Notes under the pieces: model-generated
Told to the model about the DNA's origin: nothing
What the model saw: only the letters and a program-made list of their open reading frames with translations
Database searches by the model: none
In this document: positions 26,933 to 35,445 of the stretch, one piece after another
Position numbering within the stretch: the first letter of the stretch is position 1
How the letters are laid out: every line of letters starts with the position of its first letter
NCBI GenBank assembly: GCA_965199335.1
Contig: CBDAQZ010000001.1
Coordinates: 465,974 to 529,973, forward strand
DNA: 64,000 nt
Origin: CBDAQV01 sp965199335
GTDB taxonomy: Bacteria > Pseudomonadota > Alphaproteobacteria > CALMVH01
Direction of reading: 5' to 3'
Position numbers and translations under genes: made by a program

Positions 26933-27265
26933 ATGACCCAGGCCGCAACCGACGCAACTTTCGAAACCGAAGTGCTTAAAGCCGACGGTCCGGTCCTGGT
27001 CGATTTCTGGGCCGAATGGTGCGGTCCGTGCCGCGCGATCGGCCCGACCCTGGAAGACCTGTCCAAGGACATGGAAGGCCAGTTGAAGATCGTGAAGGTC
27101 AACATCGATGAAAACCCGATGACGCCGAGCAAGTATGGCGTGCGAAGCATTCCGACCCTCATCCTGTTCAAGAACGGCCAGGTTGCTGCCAATCGCCTCG
27201 GCGCCTCGCCCAAAGGCGAATTGTACGCCTGGGTCAATTCCGAGCTGCAAAAGGCCACTGCGTAA
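26933..27265 (+). CDS. trxA: Thioredoxin 1
   Basis: Thioredoxin is the cytoplasmic disulfide reductant for ribonucleotide reductase and others. I chose ATG 26933, with TGGAG about seven bases upstream, giving 110 residues. The active site is W-C-G-P-C (Cys30 and Cys33), and the cis-proline segment S-I-P-T-L is near 74. The 51 bases after addA contain a small hairpin (26875-26891) and an AT-rich stretch that could hold a separate promoter, which I could not define. Confidence 0.96.
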   Translation: MTQAATDATFETEVLKADGPVLVDFWAEWCGPCRAIGPTLEDLSKDMEGQLKIVKVNIDENPMTPSKYGVRSIPTLILFKNGQVAANRLGASPKGELYAWVNSELQKATA

Positions 27266-27275
27266 AGCCTTTCCT

Positions 27276-27677
27276 GTGCGCACCCTGATTCTTGTGGCCT
27301 TGTTCTGCCTCGGGCTCGGCTTTGCCGCCGGCCCGGTCCAGGCTGCCTGTGGCAATGCGAACACCGCGAACATGGATGCGACCCTGGCCAAGGACTGGAC
27401 CAGGGTGCACGATATGTTCAACCGGGTGCGCGGTTGCGACGGCGATAGTTCGTTGACCGGCAAATTCCATCAATCGCTTACCAATCTGCTGTCAAAATCG
27501 CCCAACTTCTCGAAGCTGGGTGAGTTGATGCATGGCGACGCCAACTTCGGCAGCAACCTGATCCAGCATATCAAAAGCGTTTCGCTGGCCGACAAGCAGA
27601 TGATCGTTGATAATATCGAAAAGCATTGCCCGCCCAAGGAAGCGTTCTGCGCCAAGCTGGAAGCCGCGACGCATTGA
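27276..27677 (+). CDS. Small exported protein of unknown function
   Basis: I chose GTG at 27276 because it gives a clean Sec signal peptide (M-R-T-L-I-L-V-A-L-F-C-L-G-L-G-F..., cleavage after V-Q-A near residue 23), for 133 residues in total. The mature part is helical and includes several cysteines (A-C-G-N, G-C-D-G, H-C-P-P, F-C-A-K) that may form disulfides in the periplasm. It starts ten bases after the trxA stop. A cysteine-rich exported protein beside a thioredoxin gene is suggestive, but TrxA is cytoplasmic, so no direct link is implied. Not recognised. Confidence 0.65.
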   Translation: MRTLILVALFCLGLGFAAGPVQAACGNANTANMDATLAKDWTRVHDMFNRVRGCDGDSSLTGKFHQSLTNLLSKSPNFSKLGELMHGDANFGSNLIQHIKSVSLADKQMIVDNIEKHCPPKEAFCAKLEAATH

Positions 27678-28979
27678 TTACCGTCTAAATACACCTACGA
27701 CTTCGAGCTCCGCCGACCATAAGAACTGGTCCACCGGCGTTACGCATTCCAGATCATAACCGCCCGCGCATAGTATAGCCGCATCGCGTGCGAAGCTGAC
27801 AGGATTGCAGGACACCGCAATTACCAAGGGCATTTTCGAACGGGCCAGGAAGCCTGCCTGTGCCTTCGCCCCCGTATAAGGGGGATCGAAAATCACGGCG
27901 TCGTATTTGTCGAACTCGGTCACCGGATCGGTAAACAGGTCGCGCTTGCTGGCCGTGATGCCTGGACGTGCTGCGAATTTAATGGCGGATACCGCCTCGC
28001 TGCTGCTGTCCGCGGCATGCACCGGGCCGCGTGTCGAAGCCGGGAAGCTGAAAGTGCCGCTGCCGGCGAACAGGTCGAGCGTCCGGCAGCTTTCCGGCAA
28101 CGCCGCCATTACCGCAGTCACCAGCGCGGCTTCCCCTTCTGCCGTTGCCTGCAGGAAACCGGCAGGCGGCAGGTTGACGACCGAACCGCCGATGGCAGGC
28201 CCGAAACGGACATACAGGGGACGGCGATGAGCCACCGGCTCGATGTCCGAGCGAGGTCCGGCACGCCAGGAGATGCGGGCGAGATTGAAGGTCTGTGCGA
28301 ATTCGGAAAGCGTCTCGCGCTCCGGCAGGTCCAGCTCACGCTTGCGTTCGATCACCAGATCGATTGCGCCATCCAGAACGGTTAGTACGTAATCGGCCTT
28401 TTCCTTGTCGCGCAGTATCGGCAGTTCGCGCAAAGGCTGGACCAATGCGAACAACTCGGGCCGTAAAATCAGGCAGGTGTGCATGTCGACGATGCGGTGC
28501 GTGCCACGCTCCATGAAGCCGATAATTGTTGTCTTGCCCTGCCGTTCGGCTGCCAGAGCGGCCCGGCGACGGCTTTTCGGTGGCGAGACATGCAGGTCGC
28601 CGACGCAGTCCCCATTCAACTTCTCGTAGCCGAGCGCTGTGATGACAAGGCTCCGCTTCCAGTGGCGGTATTCGTCATCCGCCAGATGCTGCATCCGGCA
28701 CCCGCCACAGCCGGTCTGGGGCGAAGGCATGCCGATATTGCCATGATGCGGGCAGGGCGGGGTGGTACGATCCGGGGAAGCTTCGATCAGTGTGGTGGCC
28801 GACGGCTGGATTCGCGTGCCCTGCTTTGCCTGCGGAACATTAACAAGGTCACCGATCGCGGTGAAGGGTATAAAAATGCCAATGCCGTCCTTGACGACGC
28901 CATCGCCACTGCCGCCGATCGCAGCAACTTTTGCCGTTATTTTTGGGTTCGGCTGCTTGATTTCCTTGACAGAACGCAT
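27678..28979 (-). CDS. Class I SAM-dependent RNA (uracil-5-)-methyltransferase, RlmD/RumA type
   Basis: This family methylates C5 of uridine in rRNA or tRNA. I used the ATG at 28979 (433 residues); an upstream start at 29027 would leave only five bases before amtB. Iron-sulfur cysteines appear as C-P-H-H-G, then C-G-G-C, then M-H-T-C. The SAM-binding segment is L-D-L-F-A-G-S-G-T-F-S-F. The catalytic nucleophile lies in S-C-N-P-V-S-F-A-R-D, and F-D-P-P-Y-T-G precedes it. The 3' ends of this gene and the small exported gene abut. Which rRNA or tRNA position it modifies cannot be told from sequence. Confidence 0.87.
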   Translation of the reverse strand: MRSVKEIKQPNPKITAKVAAIGGSGDGVVKDGIGIFIPFTAIGDLVNVPQAKQGTRIQPSATTLIEASPDRTTPPCPHHGNIGMPSPQTGCGGCRMQHLADDEYRHWKRSLVITALGYEKLNGDCVGDLHVSPPKSRRRAALAAERQGKTTIIGFMERGTHRIVDMHTCLILRPELFALVQPLRELPILRDKEKADYVLTVLDGAIDLVIERKRELDLPERETLSEFAQTFNLARISWRAGPRSDIEPVAHRRPLYVRFGPAIGGSVVNLPPAGFLQATAEGEAALVTAVMAALPESCRTLDLFAGSGTFSFPASTRGPVHAADSSSEAVSAIKFAARPGITASKRDLFTDPVTEFDKYDAVIFDPPYTGAKAQAGFLARSKMPLVIAVSCNPVSFARDAAILCAGGYDLECVTPVDQFLWSAELEVVGVFRR

Positions 28980-29032
28980 GCCTGACCTTTTGAACTGTAG
29001 GAACAAAACATACAAGCGACAGGACATCGTTC

Positions 29033-30403
29033 ATGAAACCCGCCCTGCCCATTCTCAAATTCTGCCTCCTGACCTTGCTGATCGCCCTGGTGCCATGCGC
29101 CGGCTTTGCGCAGGAAATTGCGGTCGCCGCTCCGGCTGCAGCCGCCAAGATCGACAGCGGCGACACCGCTTGGATGCTGACCTCCACGGCCCTCGTGTTG
29201 ATGATGACGGTGCCAGGTCTGGCGCTCTTCTACGGTGGCATGGTGCGCAAGATGAATGTGCTGGCGACGTTGATGCAAAGCTTTGCCATTACCTGTCTGG
29301 TCGCGGTGCTATGGGTCGTTGTCGGCTACAGCCTGGCATTTACGAATGGCGGGGCGTCCCTGGGCGCTTATGTCGGCGGCTTGTCGCGCGTCATGTTCAA
29401 TGGGGCCGACATGAACGGGCCATTCACGCTAGGCGCCGGAACGTCCGCTGCCAGCCCGATGACCATTCCCGAATCTGTGTACATGATGTTCCAGATGACG
29501 TTCGCGATCATCACGCCGGCGCTGATCACCGGCGCCTTTGCCGAGCGCATGAAGTTTTCCGCGCTGCTGTGGTTCATGGGCCTGTGGTCGCTGGTCGTAT
29601 ATGCGCCGATCGCGCATGCCGTCTGGCATCCGAACGGCTTCCTGGCCGCCGCCGGGGTGCTGGACTTCGCAGGTGGCACCGTGGTGCACATCAATGCCGG
29701 TATCGCAGGCCTGGTGGCGGCGTTGGTGATCGGCAAGCGCAAGGGCTACGGCCATGACCATATCGTGCCCCATAACCTGATCCTCAGCCTGATCGGGGCC
29801 TCGCTGCTTTGGGTCGGCTGGTTCGGTTTCAATGCCGGATCGGCGGGTGCCGCCAATGGGCGTGCCGGAATGGCGATGGCGGTGACCATGTTGGCCGCCT
29901 CTGCCGCCGCTCTCGGCTGGGTCGGTGCCGAATGGGTCCTGCGCAAGAAACCGAGCGTACTCGGCATCATTTCAGGATCGGTCGCCGGCCTTGTCGCGAT
30001 CACGCCGGCCTCGGGCTATGTCGACATGACGGGCGCGCTGGTAATCGGCGTTGCCGCCGGCGTTGTCTGCTATTTCACCGCGACCGTGATGAAGAACAAG
30101 CTGGGCTACGACGATTCGCTGGATGCGTTCGGCGTGCACGGCATCGGCGGGATCCTAGGTGCGATCCTGACCGGCGTATTCGCCAGGGCGGCGATCGGCG
30201 GCGATAGCGCCAAGGGCCTGATCGACGGCAATGCCCACCAGGTCGTGGTGCAGCTGGAGGCTGTCGGGGTCACCGTCGTCTATTGCGCCGTGGTTTCCTT
30301 TATCCTGCTTAAGCTGATCGATCTGGTCATCGGCCTGCGCGTGGACGAGGAAATCGAGCGTGGCGGGCTGGACTCGTACCTGCATGGCGAGGTCGTTCAG
30401 TAA
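29033..30403 (+). CDS. amtB: Ammonium transporter
   Basis: This 456-residue inner-membrane channel conducts ammonium/ammonia. A cleavable signal peptide (to about C-A-G-F-A-Q) is followed by about eleven hydrophobic segments. Conserved elements include L-D-F-A-G-G-T-V-V-H-I-N-A-G with the first pore histidine, and F-G-V-H-G-I-G-G-I with the second. No glnK, its usual regulatory partner, is next to it in this window: upstream is a divergent methyltransferase and downstream a convergent tyrS. The 53 bases upstream must carry its promoter. Confidence 0.93.
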   Translation: MKPALPILKFCLLTLLIALVPCAGFAQEIAVAAPAAAAKIDSGDTAWMLTSTALVLMMTVPGLALFYGGMVRKMNVLATLMQSFAITCLVAVLWVVVGYSLAFTNGGASLGAYVGGLSRVMFNGADMNGPFTLGAGTSAASPMTIPESVYMMFQMTFAIITPALITGAFAERMKFSALLWFMGLWSLVVYAPIAHAVWHPNGFLAAAGVLDFAGGTVVHINAGIAGLVAALVIGKRKGYGHDHIVPHNLILSLIGASLLWVGWFGFNAGSAGAANGRAGMAMAVTMLAASAAALGWVGAEWVLRKKPSVLGIISGSVAGLVAITPASGYVDMTGALVIGVAAGVVCYFTATVMKNKLGYDDSLDAFGVHGIGGILGAILTGVFARAAIGGDSAKGLIDGNAHQVVVQLEAVGVTVVYCAVVSFILLKLIDLVIGLRVDEEIERGGLDSYLHGEVVQ

Positions 30404-30414
30404 CGGTCCTCTTC

Positions 30415-31662
30415 TCAGGCGATGTGCACCAGAACGTGCCTTTTCTTGCCGGCGCTGATCTTGATGGTTTGATCGTCGGCGCCCTGCACGTGCTTCAAGG
30501 ATACGACATCAAGGTCATCCGCGGGGCGTTCGCCGTTGATGGTGATGCCGCCCTGCTTGATGAGCCGCCGCGCTTCACCCTTCGAAGCTGCCAACCCGGC
30601 CAATACCGCAAGATCGGCAATGGTTGTACCAAAAATATCCTTGCCAACCTCGATGGTCGGCAAACCCGCCGCCATCGCGCCGTCTTCGAATGTGGAACGC
30701 GCAGTTGCGGCAGCATCCTCGGCGGCACCGCGGCCGTGCAGCAGCGTTGTCACCTCGAGGGCCAGTACTTTCTTGGCTTCGTTTACCTCCTGGCCTCGCA
30801 ACGCGGCAAGGCGACCGATTTCGTCCATCGGCAAGTCCGTGAAGATCTTCAGCAGCCTTGCGACGGAGTCATCCTCGCTGTTACGCCAGTACTGGTAAAA
30901 ATCGTAAGGGCTGGTTCGATCGGCATTCAACCAGACGGCGTTACCCGCGGTTTTGCCCATTTTCTGGCCCGAAGACGTCGTCAGAAGCTCCCAGGTAAAG
31001 GCGAACATGTCGTTACCCGTAATGCGACGGCCGAGATCGACACCACTGACCATGTTCGTCCACTGGTCGCTGCCGCCCATCTGAACCGTGCAGCCGTACC
31101 TGCGGTTGAGCTCGACAAAGTCGTATGCCTGCATAACCGAGTAATTGAATTCCAGCAGGGTCAGGGGATGTTCACGTTCCAGCCGCGAACGCACGCTGTC
31201 GAAGCTCAGCATCCGGTTGACGCTTATATGGCTTCCCACGTCGCGCAGGAACGGAATGAATTCCAGCTTGTCCAGCCACTCGGCGTTGTTGACCAGGATG
31301 GCCTTGCCGGGGCTGAAGTCGAGCAGGCGCTCGAAAGCCGAGGCGATGCCGGAGATGTTCGCGTCGATATCGGCCACGCTCAGCATCTTCCGGCTCTCGG
31401 TCTTGTCGGTGGGATCGCCGACTTTTGCAGTGCCGCCTCCGACCAGCGCGATCGGCTGGTGCCCCGTCTTCTGCATCCAGCGAAGGGCCATGACCTGCAT
31501 CAGATGGCCTACATGCAGGCTGTTTGCCGTTGGATCGGCACCCGTATACCCGACAAGCGTGCCGGAAAGGGCCTTCGCGTCCAGTTCCTCGAGATGCGTT
31601 GCCTGGTATAAAAACCCGCGCTCTTGCAGGATACGCAGGAAATCGGATTTAAGCTCGGCCAT
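30415..31662 (-). CDS. tyrS: Tyrosyl-tRNA synthetase
   Basis: This 415-residue class I synthetase charges tRNA-Tyr. The HIGH motif is H-V-G-H at 50-53 after Y-T-G-A-D-P-T. The tyrosine-binding region includes M-Q-A-Y-D-F and G-G-S-D-Q-W. The KMSKS loop reads K-M-G-K-T. An S4-like RNA-binding domain lies at the C-terminus (R-R-L-I-K-Q-G-G-I-T-I-N-G). It is convergent with amtB and divergent from anmK. Confidence 0.95.
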   Translation of the reverse strand: MAELKSDFLRILQERGFLYQATHLEELDAKALSGTLVGYTGADPTANSLHVGHLMQVMALRWMQKTGHQPIALVGGGTAKVGDPTDKTESRKMLSVADIDANISGIASAFERLLDFSPGKAILVNNAEWLDKLEFIPFLRDVGSHISVNRMLSFDSVRSRLEREHPLTLLEFNYSVMQAYDFVELNRRYGCTVQMGGSDQWTNMVSGVDLGRRITGNDMFAFTWELLTTSSGQKMGKTAGNAVWLNADRTSPYDFYQYWRNSEDDSVARLLKIFTDLPMDEIGRLAALRGQEVNEAKKVLALEVTTLLHGRGAAEDAAATARSTFEDGAMAAGLPTIEVGKDIFGTTIADLAVLAGLAASKGEARRLIKQGGITINGERPADDLDVVSLKHVQGADDQTIKISAGKKRHVLVHIA

Positions 31663-31705
31663 TTTCTGTATACTCGTTTCGATTTAACCAGGATTGGTGC
31701 CACAA

Positions 31706-32809
31706 ATGACCGGAACTGACAAAGACATCTTGCCCGAAACGACCATAAGGGTGATCGGACTGATGAGCGGCACATCGCTTGACGGGATCGATGCCGCAAT
31801 CGTCGAGACGGACGGCCTGCGCTATATCCGTACCGGCGCGTTCCTGACAATTCCCTACGACGACGGTTTTCGAAGCCGATTGCGGGCGACGTTCGGGACG
31901 CGTGGCGATACGCCCATGGCGCAGGATATATCGCGGGAACTGGCGCAATGTCACGCCGAAGCCGTCGATGCCCTGCTGAAAAAGGCGGGATTGAAAGCCG
32001 CCGACATACAGCTGATCGGGTTTCATGGGCAGACGATCTTCCACGATCCGGGCAATCGCTTCACCCGTCAGTTGGGTGACGGGGCTCTACTGGCAAGGCT
32101 GACCGGTATCCGCGTCGTCAACGATTTCCGCAGCGCCGATGTCGCGGCAGGCGGGCAGGGGGCGCCGCTGGTGCCTTTGTTCCACAGCGCGCTGGCCGAG
32201 GGCATGGAACGGCCACTGGCCATATTGAACATCGGCGGCATCGCCAACATAACCTATCTGGGGGAGGGCGATCCGATAGCCTTCGATACCGGCCCCGGCA
32301 ATGCGTTGATCGACGACCTGTTCCTGCGACATACGGGGGTCGCTCTTGACAAGGACGGTGCAACGGCCGGAGCGGGAAAAGTCGACGGGAATGCGCTGGC
32401 GCGACTGCTCGATCATTCCTTTTTCCGCATGGCTGTTCCCAAGTCGCTGGATCGCGACGTTTTCGATCCTTCGCCCGTCGCGCAGCTTTCGCTGGCCGAT
32501 GCCGCTGCTACCCTGGCGATGTTTACGGCGAAATCCATTTCCCTTTCCGTGGACCTGCTGCCGGCAGCTCCCAAACGCTGGCTCGTGTGTGGCGGGGGGC
32601 GGCACAATGGGGCGATAATGCACGGGCTGCGCAATCTGCTGAAAGTGCCGGTCGAACCGGTCGAGGTCGCAGGCTGGAACGGCGACGCGCTGGAAGCGCA
32701 GGCTTTCGCCTATCTTGCCGTCCGCGCCTTGAAGGGGTTGCCGCTTACCTTGCCGACAACCACGGGCGTGCCGCAGCCGATGACCGGGGGCGTGCTGCAC
32801 GCCGCATGA
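31706..32809 (+). CDS. anmK: Anhydro-N-acetylmuramic acid kinase
   Basis: AnmK phosphorylates and opens 1,6-anhydroMurNAc during peptidoglycan recycling, giving MurNAc-6-phosphate. I chose the ATG at 31706 (367 residues). The ATPase fold shows G-L-M-S-G-T-S-L-D-G-I-D-A near the N-terminus, F-H-G-Q-T-I-F-H, F-D-T-G-P-G-N-A, and C-G-G-G-R-H-N-G in the C-terminal half. Its stop overlaps the following Sua5-type gene (ATGA). Together with the MurU-like gene at 19780 it points to an active cell-wall recycling route. Confidence 0.93.
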   Translation: MTGTDKDILPETTIRVIGLMSGTSLDGIDAAIVETDGLRYIRTGAFLTIPYDDGFRSRLRATFGTRGDTPMAQDISRELAQCHAEAVDALLKKAGLKAADIQLIGFHGQTIFHDPGNRFTRQLGDGALLARLTGIRVVNDFRSADVAAGGQGAPLVPLFHSALAEGMERPLAILNIGGIANITYLGEGDPIAFDTGPGNALIDDLFLRHTGVALDKDGATAGAGKVDGNALARLLDHSFFRMAVPKSLDRDVFDPSPVAQLSLADAAATLAMFTAKSISLSVDLLPAAPKRWLVCGGGRHNGAIMHGLRNLLKVPVEPVEVAGWNGDALEAQAFAYLAVRALKGLPLTLPTTTGVPQPMTGGVLHAA

Positions 32810-33768
32810 GCGCCGCGAAGCTGGTCACGATCACCGATACCACTCTGGCCGAGGCGGCCCGCCTGCTGCGTGAAGGGCAGCTGGTCGCATTCCCGACGGA
32901 AACGGTCTACGGGCTGGGTGCGGATGCGACGAACGATAAAGCCGTGGCGCAGATCTTCGCCGCCAAGGGACGGCCTGCCTTCAATCCGCTCATCGTGCAT
33001 GTCAGCGACCTTGAAAGTGCCGAGACGCTGGCCAGGTTCACGCCGGCGGCACGCGATCTGGCGGCCAGCTTCTGGCCTGGTCCCCTGACCCTGGTTCTGC
33101 CGCGCCTGCCGGATAGCGGCATTTCGGCACTTGCAAGCGCGGGGCTGCCGACGATTGCGATCCGCGTTCCGGCACACCCCATAGCCCGACGATTGCTTGA
33201 AGCGGCAGGCATCCCGATTGCCGCCCCCAGCGCCAACAAGTCCGGGCATCTGAGCCCGACCACGCCCGCCCATGTAGCCGCCGAATTCGGGGCCGAGATA
33301 GCCATGGTCCTCGCCGGGGGGCGGTGTGCGGTTGGACTGGAGTCGACGGTGATCGATCTGACCGGTAAGCAGGCCGTGCTGCTTCGTCCCGGCGGTATAA
33401 CCCGGGAGGAATCCGAGGCTGTCATTGGCCCGCTTGCCGATGCCGACCCGGAAGGACCCGTTGCATCGCCCGGCATGCTGGCAAAGCATTACGCCCCGGG
33501 CATCGCGCTGCGCATGAACGTCGAGATCATCATGGAAGGCGAGGCATACCTGGGTTTCGGACCGGATAGTTTTACCGGCCGCAACGCCCCGGCGCAGCTG
33601 AATCTTAGCGAGTCGGGCGACCTGACCGAGGCGGCGGCGAACCTGTTCGTCATGCTGCACGAGCTGGACCGGCCGCACTATGCCGGTATCGCCGTGGCTC
33701 CCATCCCGGAAATCGGATTGGGACTGGCGATCAACGACCGTTTGAGCCGTGCCGCCAGCAATAATTAG
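32806..33768 (+). CDS. L-threonylcarbamoyladenylate synthase (Sua5 type)
   Basis: This enzyme makes threonylcarbamoyl-AMP from threonine, bicarbonate and ATP, the first step of tRNA t6A modification. The 320-residue protein has the YrdC-like domain (about 10-205): P-T-E-T-V-Y-G-L-G-A-D-A, K-G-R-P-A-F-N-P-L-I-V-H, and P-S-A-N-K-S-G-H-L-S-P. A C-terminal Sua5 domain (about 215-320) marks it as the long Sua5 form rather than the short TsaC. The start at 32806 overlaps the anmK stop. It works with TsaE at 19334 and with TsaB/TsaD outside the window. Confidence 0.93.
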   Translation: MSAAKLVTITDTTLAEAARLLREGQLVAFPTETVYGLGADATNDKAVAQIFAAKGRPAFNPLIVHVSDLESAETLARFTPAARDLAASFWPGPLTLVLPRLPDSGISALASAGLPTIAIRVPAHPIARRLLEAAGIPIAAPSANKSGHLSPTTPAHVAAEFGAEIAMVLAGGRCAVGLESTVIDLTGKQAVLLRPGGITREESEAVIGPLADADPEGPVASPGMLAKHYAPGIALRMNVEIIMEGEAYLGFGPDSFTGRNAPAQLNLSESGDLTEAAANLFVMLHELDRPHYAGIAVAPIPEIGLGLAINDRLSRAASNN

Positions 33769-34106
33769 ATTTTACGGCCCTCGAACGGATTGATTCCCGC
33801 GCGATCCTCGATTTCCACGACCCACAGATCCGGGTCCCGGCCGGTTGCCCTCTGCACATAGTCGTTGGCCTCGCTTTCGCTGACGGCCTGGCCTTTCAAG
33901 GCCTTCATCCAGCCAAGGTCGCCTTCCGGCATCCGCACCTCGGTCCAGATCTCGCATCCGGCTTCCAGACGGTTGAGTTTCAACAGGATCGTCCCCCTGT
34001 CGGCCTCGCCGCGGCGTACCAGATAGGCGGGCAATCCGGCGGCGTTTGAGGTACGTAGCTGGGCCGCAACGCGCAGCTCTGTGGTCGCAATGGCATCATC
34101 GGTCAT
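33765..34106 (-). CDS. DUF1491 family protein
   Basis: This 113-residue protein matches the alphaproteobacterial DUF1491 pattern: an N-terminal segment with L-R-T-S-N-A-A-G-L-P-A-Y-L-V-R-R-G-E-A-D, a strand region with I-L-L-K-L-N-R-L, and a C-terminal D-P-D-L-W-V-V-E-I-E-D-R. It is soluble, with no signal peptide. The function of the family is not established. It is convergent with the Sua5-type gene, overlapping by four bases, and divergent from the threonine ammonia-lyase gene. Confidence 0.75.
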   Translation of the reverse strand: MTDDAIATTELRVAAQLRTSNAAGLPAYLVRRGEADRGTILLKLNRLEAGCEIWTEVRMPEGDLGWMKALKGQAVSESEANDYVQRATGRDPDLWVVEIEDRAGINPFEGRKI

Positions 34107-34147
34107 CGAAAAGCTGGTAACACGAACCGCCGCCCGCTAGCTATGGA

Positions 34148-35371
34148 ATGAATATGAATACCGTATCCTTTTCAGACATCCAGGCCGCCGCCCAGACGCT
34201 TTCCGGCCTTATCGTCAATACGCCGACGATCCCGTCGCCGGCCTTGTCGTTGCGAACGGGCGCCGATCTGTTTCTCAAGCTCGAGAACCTGCAATACACA
34301 AGCAGCTTCAAGGTGCGTGGCGCGGCGGTAAAGCTGGCCAGCCTTGCGCCCGAGGAACGCAAGCGCGGCGTAATCGCGGCTTCGGCAGGCAATCATGCCC
34401 AGGGTGTTGCCCGCCATGCCAGCCTGCTGGGCATTCCCGCCACCATCGTCATGCCGATGGGAACGCCGTTTACGAAGGTGCATCGTACCGAAAGCTGGGG
34501 CGCAACCGTGCTGCTGGAGGGCCATGGCTATGACGAGGCCTACAACGCGGCGCTGGTCCATGCCGCCAGCGAGGGACTGGTATTCGTCCATCCCTATGAC
34601 GATCCGCATGTGATCGCGGGACAGGGTACGCTGGCGCTGGAGATGCTGGCAGCCGTGCCGGACCTGGATACGCTGGTCGTGCCTATCGGCGGCGGCGGCC
34701 TGATTTCCGGCATGGCGATCGCGGCAAAGGCCTTGAAGCCGCAGATACGCGTCTATGGGGTACAGGCCTCGGCTTTCCCGTCGATGAAGCAGGTGATCGC
34801 CGGCGTGCCCGTCGAATGCAAGGGTTCGACCGTGGCGGAAGGCATAGCCGTCCGTAACCCCGGCCTTATCACGCGCGAGATCATCGCCAGCCTGGTCGAC
34901 GACATCATCGTCGTGGACGAGGCGGCGCTGGAGATCGCCATCCATCTTCTTGCCGTCGAGCAGAAGGTAGTGGCGGAAGGCGCGGGCGCTGCCGGTGTTG
35001 CCGCGCTGATGCGCGAGCCGGAAAGATTTGCCGGACGCAAGGTCGGTACGGTCATCTGCGGCGGCAATATCGACGACCGGCTGCTGGCCTCTATCCTGCT
35101 GCGCGGACTGGTGCGCGAGGGCAAGATGGCGCGCCTGCGTATCGAGCTGCCGGACCGGCCGGGGGCGCTGGTTGCCGTTTCCCAGATCGTTGCCGATGCG
35201 GGTGCGAACATCATCGAGGTGACGCATCACCGACTGACACACGACGTGCCGGTGAAAACGGTAACCATCGACCTGGTGATCGAAACGCGCGACCAGATCC
35301 ACACCGCGGCGCTGATCGCAACGCTCGAGCAGGGCGGTTTCAGGACGGAGAAGATGAGCGGGATCAGTTAG
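34148..35371 (+). CDS. Threonine ammonia-lyase (threonine dehydratase)
   Basis: This PLP enzyme deaminates threonine to 2-oxobutyrate. The 407-residue protein has the PLP lysine in S-S-F-K-V-R-G-A, the phosphate-binding loop G-G-G-G-L-I-S-G, and S-A-G-N-H-A-Q-G. The C-terminal part (about 325-407) looks like a single ACT domain (L-P-D-R-P-G-A-L). With one ACT-type domain and about 400 residues, it fits the shorter TdcB-like type rather than the 500-residue IlvA with two domains. Whether it serves isoleucine synthesis or threonine breakdown cannot be decided here. ATG codons at 34148 and 34154 are both usable. Confidence 0.88.
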   Translation: MNMNTVSFSDIQAAAQTLSGLIVNTPTIPSPALSLRTGADLFLKLENLQYTSSFKVRGAAVKLASLAPEERKRGVIAASAGNHAQGVARHASLLGIPATIVMPMGTPFTKVHRTESWGATVLLEGHGYDEAYNAALVHAASEGLVFVHPYDDPHVIAGQGTLALEMLAAVPDLDTLVVPIGGGGLISGMAIAAKALKPQIRVYGVQASAFPSMKQVIAGVPVECKGSTVAEGIAVRNPGLITREIIASLVDDIIVVDEAALEIAIHLLAVEQKVVAEGAGAAGVAALMREPERFAGRKVGTVICGGNIDDRLLASILLRGLVREGKMARLRIELPDRPGALVAVSQIVADAGANIIEVTHHRLTHDVPVKTVTIDLVIETRDQIHTAALIATLEQGGFRTEKMSGIS

Positions 35372-35445
35372 CGCGGGCGCACATTGCCAATATCGAATGC
35401 GTCATCTACCGTCCCGGCGTTAAACCAGATCAATCGGCAGGTATC

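Noticed and set aside
30424..31611. 395-codon plus-strand ORF opposite tyrS
   Set aside because: The other strand carries all tyrosyl-tRNA synthetase motifs.
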